Origin: Xanthobacter sp. NM-25
Lineage (GTDB): Bacteria; Pseudomonadota; Alphaproteobacteria; Rhizobiales; Xanthobacteraceae
DNA: 51,983 bases
Assembly (NCBI RefSeq): GCF_022138605.1
Contig: NZ_JACBFS010000011.1
Span: forward strand, 1 to 51,983
Direction of reading: 5' to 3'
A program made the translations under genes and the position numbers. This document shows positions 48,467-51,983 of this stretch, piece by piece (positions within the stretch are counted from its first letter, which is position 1; each line of letters begins with the position of its first letter). Under the pieces are notes generated by a model. It had not been told where the DNA came from and did no database searches. It was given only the letters and a program-made list of their open reading frames with translations.

Positions 48467-48969
48467 GGGTGGACTCCGAAGCCGTCGCGGCCTTCGACGC
48501 GGCGCACGAGCTCGGCGATGTATTGCAGGGCAAGGAGCGAGAAACCCACCGGCACCGGCAGCAGCGCCGGCCACAGCAGGATGGCGGCGGCAGAGGAGGT
48601 GCGCCAGTCGTTCACCAGTGCCTCATGGAAGAAGATCAGGCTGGCGATGCTCATCGCCACGGCGAACAGGAAGCCGAACACCGCGCCGAGCAGGCCGATC
48701 CAGTACCGCACCCGGGGCGGGAACATGAGCTCGACCACGTCGACGCCCACATGGCCGCGGGTCTGCAGCACATAAGGCGCGCCGAGGAAGACGGCGGCGG
48801 TGGCGGTGAAGATGACGAAATCGGTCTGCCAGATGGTCGGCGCGCGGAACACATAGCGCAGGAAGATCATCTGGCAGATCACCAGCATGGACGACACCAG
48901 CATGAGGCCGGCGATGATGGCGGCGAGCTGGGACAGGCGGTCCACTGCGTTGAGGAACAGACGGGTCAT
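48463..48969 (-). CDS. dctQ: TRAP transporter small permease (DctQ family)
   Basis: Inner membrane protein of 168 residues with four membrane segments (about 14-34, 47-67, 88-110, 130-150). Family features RYVFRAPTIWQTDFVIFTATAAVFLGAPYVLQTRGHVGVDVV. It forms the membrane unit with DctM. ATG 48969 fits the family; the frame continues upstream through repeats that are not likely to be coding. It lies 147 nt after dctP with a hairpin between. Confidence 0.92.
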   Translation of the reverse strand: MTRLFLNAVDRLSQLAAIIAGLMLVSSMLVICQMIFLRYVFRAPTIWQTDFVIFTATAAVFLGAPYVLQTRGHVGVDVVELMFPPRVRYWIGLLGAVFGFLFAVAMSIASLIFFHEALVNDWRTSSAAAILLWPALLPVPVGFSLLALQYIAELVRRVEGRDGFGVHP

Positions 48970-48998
48970 GGAAGATCTCGTCGGGCGAGAGGATGCAG

Positions 48999-49038
48999 GC
49001 GTGCCAAAGGTGCGTGCCAAAGGTGCGGGCGTGCCAAG
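48999..49038. repeat. Short tandem repeat upstream of dctQ
   Basis: Two perfect 13-bp units GCGTGCCAAAGGT (48999-49011, 49012-49024) and a partial third GCGTGCCAAGG (about 49029-49038). It lies in the leader of dctQ. Confidence 0.75.
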
Positions 49039-49067
49039 GCCACCGGGGCGCCACGGCCACCGGGCAC

Positions 49068-49109
49068 GAGGCGCCGCCGGATGGGGCTGTGGCCATCCGG
49101 CGGCGCCTC
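49068..49109 (-). terminator. Hairpin between dctP and dctQ
   Basis: Perfect 17-bp arms (49068-49084 with 49093-49109) and an 8-nt loop, 8 nt after the dctP stop, without a T run. A stable hairpin here is commonly seen where the binding protein is made in excess over the permease. Confidence 0.65.
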
Positions 49110-49116
49110 GATCAGG

Positions 49117-50130
49117 TCACTGGACCGCCAGCGCTTTCTTGATCAGCTCGTCGCCGCCCTTCACCTTTTCGGCGAAGTTCTTGTAGGCGCTGTCCTGAGC
49201 CACCTTCAGCCAGGCCTCGTAATCGGCCGGCGACATTTCCACCACCTCGACGCCGGCCTTCTTGTAGGCGTCGATGAGCTTCTGGTCGCCCTTGCGGACT
49301 TCGGTGGCGAACCAGGCTTCGGCCTTCTTGCCGGCGGCCAGGATGGCCTTCTGCTGCTCCGGATTGAGGCGGTTGAACACCTGCTTGGACATCACCACCG
49401 GCTCATACATGAACCACAGAGCGTTGGCGCCGGGGGCGGTGAGGCATTTCGCCTGCTCATAGAGGCGATAGGAGACGAAGCTCTCCGACGAGGTGTTGGC
49501 GGCGTCCAGAACCCCCGTCTGCATGCCCGAATAAACCTCCGAGGAGGGCATCGAGGCGATGGAGGCGCCGGCATGGGCCAGCATCTGCTCGAACGCCGGG
49601 CCGGCGGCGCGGGTCACCTGGCCCTTGATGCTGTCGGGGCTGGTGATGCACCCCTTCTTGGAGGCGAAGCCGCCGGACAGCCAGGCATCGGCGATGACGA
49701 TAGCGCCGTTCTTGTCGGCGATCGCCTTGATCTCCTGCATGAAGGGGGAGGAGTTGAGCCGCTCGGCGCGATCGAAATTGCGCACCAGGCCGGGCATCAG
49801 GGTGGCGGAGAACTGGGGCACGCGGCCGGAGGCGTAATCGAGGGGGAAGGCGGCGATGTCCAGCTGCCCCTTGGTGAGGGCGCCCCACTGCTCGTTGGGC
49901 TTGTAGAGGGAGGCGCCGGGGAACACCTGGATCTTCAGGCCCACATTGGCGGCGTCCACGTCGCGGGCGATCATCTGCACCATCTCGTCGCGGGGGTCGC
50001 CCTTGCCGCCGGGAAACTGGTGCGAGGCGCGCAGGGTGATGTCGGCGGCGCACGCCGCGCCGGCGGCGGACGACAGCGCGGTGGCGAGCGCGAAGGCGCG
50101 GCCGAGACGGCCGAGGGTGTGATTCAACAT
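49117..50130 (-). CDS. dctP: TRAP transporter substrate-binding protein (DctP family), probably malonate
   Basis: Periplasmic binding protein of 337 residues. Signal peptide to about residue 28 (LGRAFALATALSSAAGAACA) followed by ADITLRASHQFPGGKGDPRDEMV. DctP-family features include GLKIQVFPGASLYKPNEQWGALTKGQLDIAAFPLDY, the central SIKGQVTRAAGPAFEQMLAHAGASIASMPSSEVYSGMQTGVLDAANTSSESFVSYRLYEQAKCLT and PVVMSKQVFNRLNPEQQKAILAAGKKAE. The Arg in KGQVTRA takes the place of the carboxylate-binding Arg of this family. It lies 141 nt after matB, so malonate is the likely substrate. Confidence 0.93.
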   Translation of the reverse strand: MLNHTLGRLGRAFALATALSSAAGAACAADITLRASHQFPGGKGDPRDEMVQMIARDVDAANVGLKIQVFPGASLYKPNEQWGALTKGQLDIAAFPLDYASGRVPQFSATLMPGLVRNFDRAERLNSSPFMQEIKAIADKNGAIVIADAWLSGGFASKKGCITSPDSIKGQVTRAAGPAFEQMLAHAGASIASMPSSEVYSGMQTGVLDAANTSSESFVSYRLYEQAKCLTAPGANALWFMYEPVVMSKQVFNRLNPEQQKAILAAGKKAEAWFATEVRKGDQKLIDAYKKAGVEVVEMSPADYEAWLKVAQDSAYKNFAEKVKGGDELIKKALAVQ

Positions 50131-50271
50131 GACTGTCCTCCCATGTGGCCCATCGGGCCGGATTGGCGTTCCCTGTCCCGTGGGGGTCCCCTGTCTGGGG
50201 GCCTCTATCGGGGTCCTCGGGCCGGCCCCGGTTGATCCGGGGCTCAGGCCGTTCGCGTCAGGCGAGCGAAT
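50131..50271. other. 141-nt gap between matB and dctP
   Basis: Contains a GC hairpin GCCCCGG-TTGAT-CCGGGGC (50225-50243) without a T run and a purine-rich run before dctP. It may hold a secondary promoter, but I see no clear -35/-10 elements. Confidence 0.4.
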
Positions 50272-51813
50272 TCACGCGACGTTGCGATAGATGTCCTTGT
50301 AGGTGTCGCGCAAGATGTTCTTCTGCACCTTGCCCATGGTGTTGCGCGGCAGCTCGGGCACGAAGAACACCTTCTTGGGCAGCTTGAACTTGGCGAGCTT
50401 GCCGTCGAGGGCGCCGTGGATGGCCTCCTCGGTGAGGCTGGCGCCGGGCTTTGCCACCACCACGGCGGTGACGCCCTCGCCGAAGTCCGGGTGGGTGACG
50501 CCGATCACCGCGCTTTCGAGCACGCCGGGGATGGCGTCGATCTCGCTCTCCACTTCCTTCGGATAGACGTTGAAGCCGCCGGTGATCACGAGATCCTTGC
50601 CGCGGCCGACGATGTGCACATAGCCGGCGCCGTCGATCTTGCCGAGATCGCCGGTGATGAAATAGCCGTCGTGGAATTCGGAGGCGGTCTTCTCCGGCAT
50701 CCGCCAATAGCCCTTGAACACGTTGGGGCCCTTTACCTCGATCATGCCGATCTCATCGGCGCCGAGGATGCGGCCGCTTTCGGGGTCGCTGACCCGCACG
50801 CTGATGCCGGGCAAGGGAAAGCCCACGGTGCCGGCGATGCGGGCGCCATCATAGGGGTTGGAGGTGTTCATGCCGGTCTCGGTCATGCCGTAGCGTTCCA
50901 GGATGGCATGGCCGGTGCGGGTCTCGAAGGCGCGGTGGGTCTCGGCCAGCAGCGGCGCCGAGCCGGAAACGAACAGCCGCATGTGGGCGGTGGCCTCGCG
51001 GGTGAGGCCGGGATTGTCCAGCAGGCGGGTGTAGAAGGTGGGCACGCCCATCATCACCGTGGGGCGATGGTCGCTCCAGCCCATCATGGCGAGGGCCTCG
51101 CCCGCATCAAACTTCGGGCAGAAGATCATGGAGGCGCCGGACAAAAGGATGATGTTGGACGCCACGAACAGCCCGTGGGTGTGGAAGATGGGCAGCGCGT
51201 GGATCAAGACGTCGTCGCCGGTGAAGCGCCAGTCATCGCGCAGCACGGCGGCGTTAGAGAGCAGGTTTTCGTGGGAGAGCATGGCCCCCTTGGCGCGGCC
51301 GGTGGTGCCGGAGGTGTAGAGGATGCCGGCGAGATCCTCCGGGCCCCGCTCCACATCCTCGAAGGCTTCCGGCTGGCCGGCGGCGGCTTCGGTGAGCGAG
51401 CCGACCCCGTCGGCGCCGAGGGTCTCGACGCAGGGCACCTTCACCTTGTCCGCCAGCGCTTTGGCCTCGGCGAGGATCTGCGGCCGGCAGACGAACACGG
51501 TCGGCTGCGCGTCGGAGAGGAAATAGTCCACCTCGTTCAAGGTGTAAGCGGTGTTGAGCGGCAGATAGACGGCGCCCGCGCGCACCGCCGCGAGATAGAG
51601 CGCCAGCGCCGGCCAGGACTTGTCCACCTGCACCGCCACCCGGTCCCCCGGCTTCACGCCGCGCGCCACCAGCAGGTTGGCGAGGCGCCCGGACAGGGCC
51701 AGGGCATCGGCATAGGTCTCGATGCCGCCATCGGGATGGATCACCAGCGCCTTGTCCATGGCGGGAATGGCATCACGGAAGGCGCGGAACAGGTGGTTGC
51801 GGCTTGGGGTCAT
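50272..51813 (-). CDS. matB: Malonyl-CoA synthetase MatB
   Basis: Cytoplasmic acyl-CoA synthetase of 513 residues in the ANL superfamily, which activates malonate with ATP and CoA. ATP-binding motif YTSGTTGRAKGAMLSHENL (from residue 166), LPIFHTHGLFVASN, the adenylate motif RYGMTETGMNTSNPYDG, hinge GRGKDLVITGGFNVYPKEVE and the catalytic lysine near 495 (LPRNTMGKVQKN). The MTETGMNTSNP block and the length match MatB of rhizobia more than general fatty acyl-CoA ligases. It follows a matA end by 9 nt. Confidence 0.93.
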   Translation of the reverse strand: MTPSRNHLFRAFRDAIPAMDKALVIHPDGGIETYADALALSGRLANLLVARGVKPGDRVAVQVDKSWPALALYLAAVRAGAVYLPLNTAYTLNEVDYFLSDAQPTVFVCRPQILAEAKALADKVKVPCVETLGADGVGSLTEAAAGQPEAFEDVERGPEDLAGILYTSGTTGRAKGAMLSHENLLSNAAVLRDDWRFTGDDVLIHALPIFHTHGLFVASNIILLSGASMIFCPKFDAGEALAMMGWSDHRPTVMMGVPTFYTRLLDNPGLTREATAHMRLFVSGSAPLLAETHRAFETRTGHAILERYGMTETGMNTSNPYDGARIAGTVGFPLPGISVRVSDPESGRILGADEIGMIEVKGPNVFKGYWRMPEKTASEFHDGYFITGDLGKIDGAGYVHIVGRGKDLVITGGFNVYPKEVESEIDAIPGVLESAVIGVTHPDFGEGVTAVVVAKPGASLTEEAIHGALDGKLAKFKLPKKVFFVPELPRNTMGKVQKNILRDTYKDIYRNVA

Positions 51814-51822
51814 GGATCTGGC

Positions 51823-51983
51823 TCAGTTGGTGGTGACGAGGGCGCGCGGGGCCCCCTCTTGGCGCAGGATGTCTTGGCGCAGGAGCTTCTTGACGGGGGC
51901 GCTGGCGACCACGTCGCCCTTGGCGGCGAAGGCCTCGTGGTTCTTCTCGATATCGGCCAGCACGTAGCGATAGTTCACCATCA
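51823..51983 (-). CDS. matA: Malonyl-CoA decarboxylase MatA, C-terminal end (runs off right edge)
   Basis: Partial gene; the last 52 codons are visible before the TGA at 51823-51825. The peptide MVNYRYVLADIEKNHEAFAAKGDVVASAPVKKLL has the C-terminal pattern of malonyl-CoA decarboxylases (MVNY.Y.L..IE.NHE....G.VVAS..V..L). Together with matB this forms the matAB pair that turns malonate into acetyl-CoA. The gene continues beyond the right edge. Confidence 0.85.
   Translation of the reverse strand, partial: MVNYRYVLADIEKNHEAFAAKGDVVASAPVKKLLRQDILRQEGAPRALVTTN

Noticed and set aside
1..51983. tRNA, rRNA, CRISPR, insertion sequence, prophage or attachment site
   Set aside because: None seen. Gene order is continuous, codon use is even, and no transposase, integrase or regular spacer array appears.

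Overview
The window is high-GC DNA (roughly two-thirds G+C by eye) from an alphaproteobacterium of the order Hyphomicrobiales (Rhizobiales). The evidence is gene content and order: motA-fliM-fliN-fliG-flhB, flgBC-fliE-flgGAI-motE-flgH-fliL-fliP, flgF-fliI, flgEKL-flaF-flbT-flgD-fliQ-flhA-fliR, the alpha-specific genes motC, motE, flaF and flbT, and an FtcR/Rem-type regulator. A cheA-cheW-cheY-cheB-cheR operon plus a separate cheY and a cheZ suggests the Xanthobacteraceae side of the order (Azorhizobium/Xanthobacter-like), but the genus is an inference.

Layout. 1-17069, minus strand: motor, switch, export, rod and ring genes, with the flagellin gene as its own unit between fliP and fliF. 17070-17321: a divergent promoter region. 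17322-31506, plus strand: flgF-fliI; flgE-flgK-flgL-flaF-flbT; flgD-fliQ-flhA-fliR-(FliJ-like); flgJ-(FlgN-like)-(membrane protein)-MCP. 31676-37458: chemotaxis operon with a hybrid CheA carrying a C-terminal receiver. 37675-41951: cheZ (minus), cheY, ftcR and a second MCP. 42100-46248: a receiver-EAL gene (minus), then a single-domain response regulator with a sensor histidine kinase. 46259-46969: an SGNH hydrolase. 47141-51983, minus strand: a TRAP transporter, malonyl-CoA synthetase (matB) and the C-terminal end of malonyl-CoA decarboxylase (matA), which together look like a malonate uptake and use operon.

How it works together. The flagellar genes encode an almost complete basal body, hook, export gate and filament. 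MotA, MotB, MotC and MotE form the rhizobial-type stator set. The che genes give a signalling path with two CheY proteins, a CheZ phosphatase and CheB/CheR adaptation.

The most interesting non-coding signal is an 18-bp element, consensus GCAAGCCTCGCGCAAGCC. It is a direct repeat of 11-bp period, as expected for a tandem OmpR-family site. I find it in front of fliF, fliC, flgB, motA, flgF, flgE, flgJ, cheY and the receiver-EAL unit, with weaker copies before flgD and the second MCP. At four sites it is followed exactly 7 nt later by a similar hexamer. The OmpR-like FtcR encoded in the same cluster is the obvious candidate to bind it. Other points of interest are a 15-bp tandem repeat of in-frame start codons at the motB/motC junction, a hairpin in the flagellin leader that could be an FlbT target, several perfect inverted repeats, and three unassigned flagellar-operon proteins. 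No tRNA, rRNA, insertion sequence or CRISPR array was seen.
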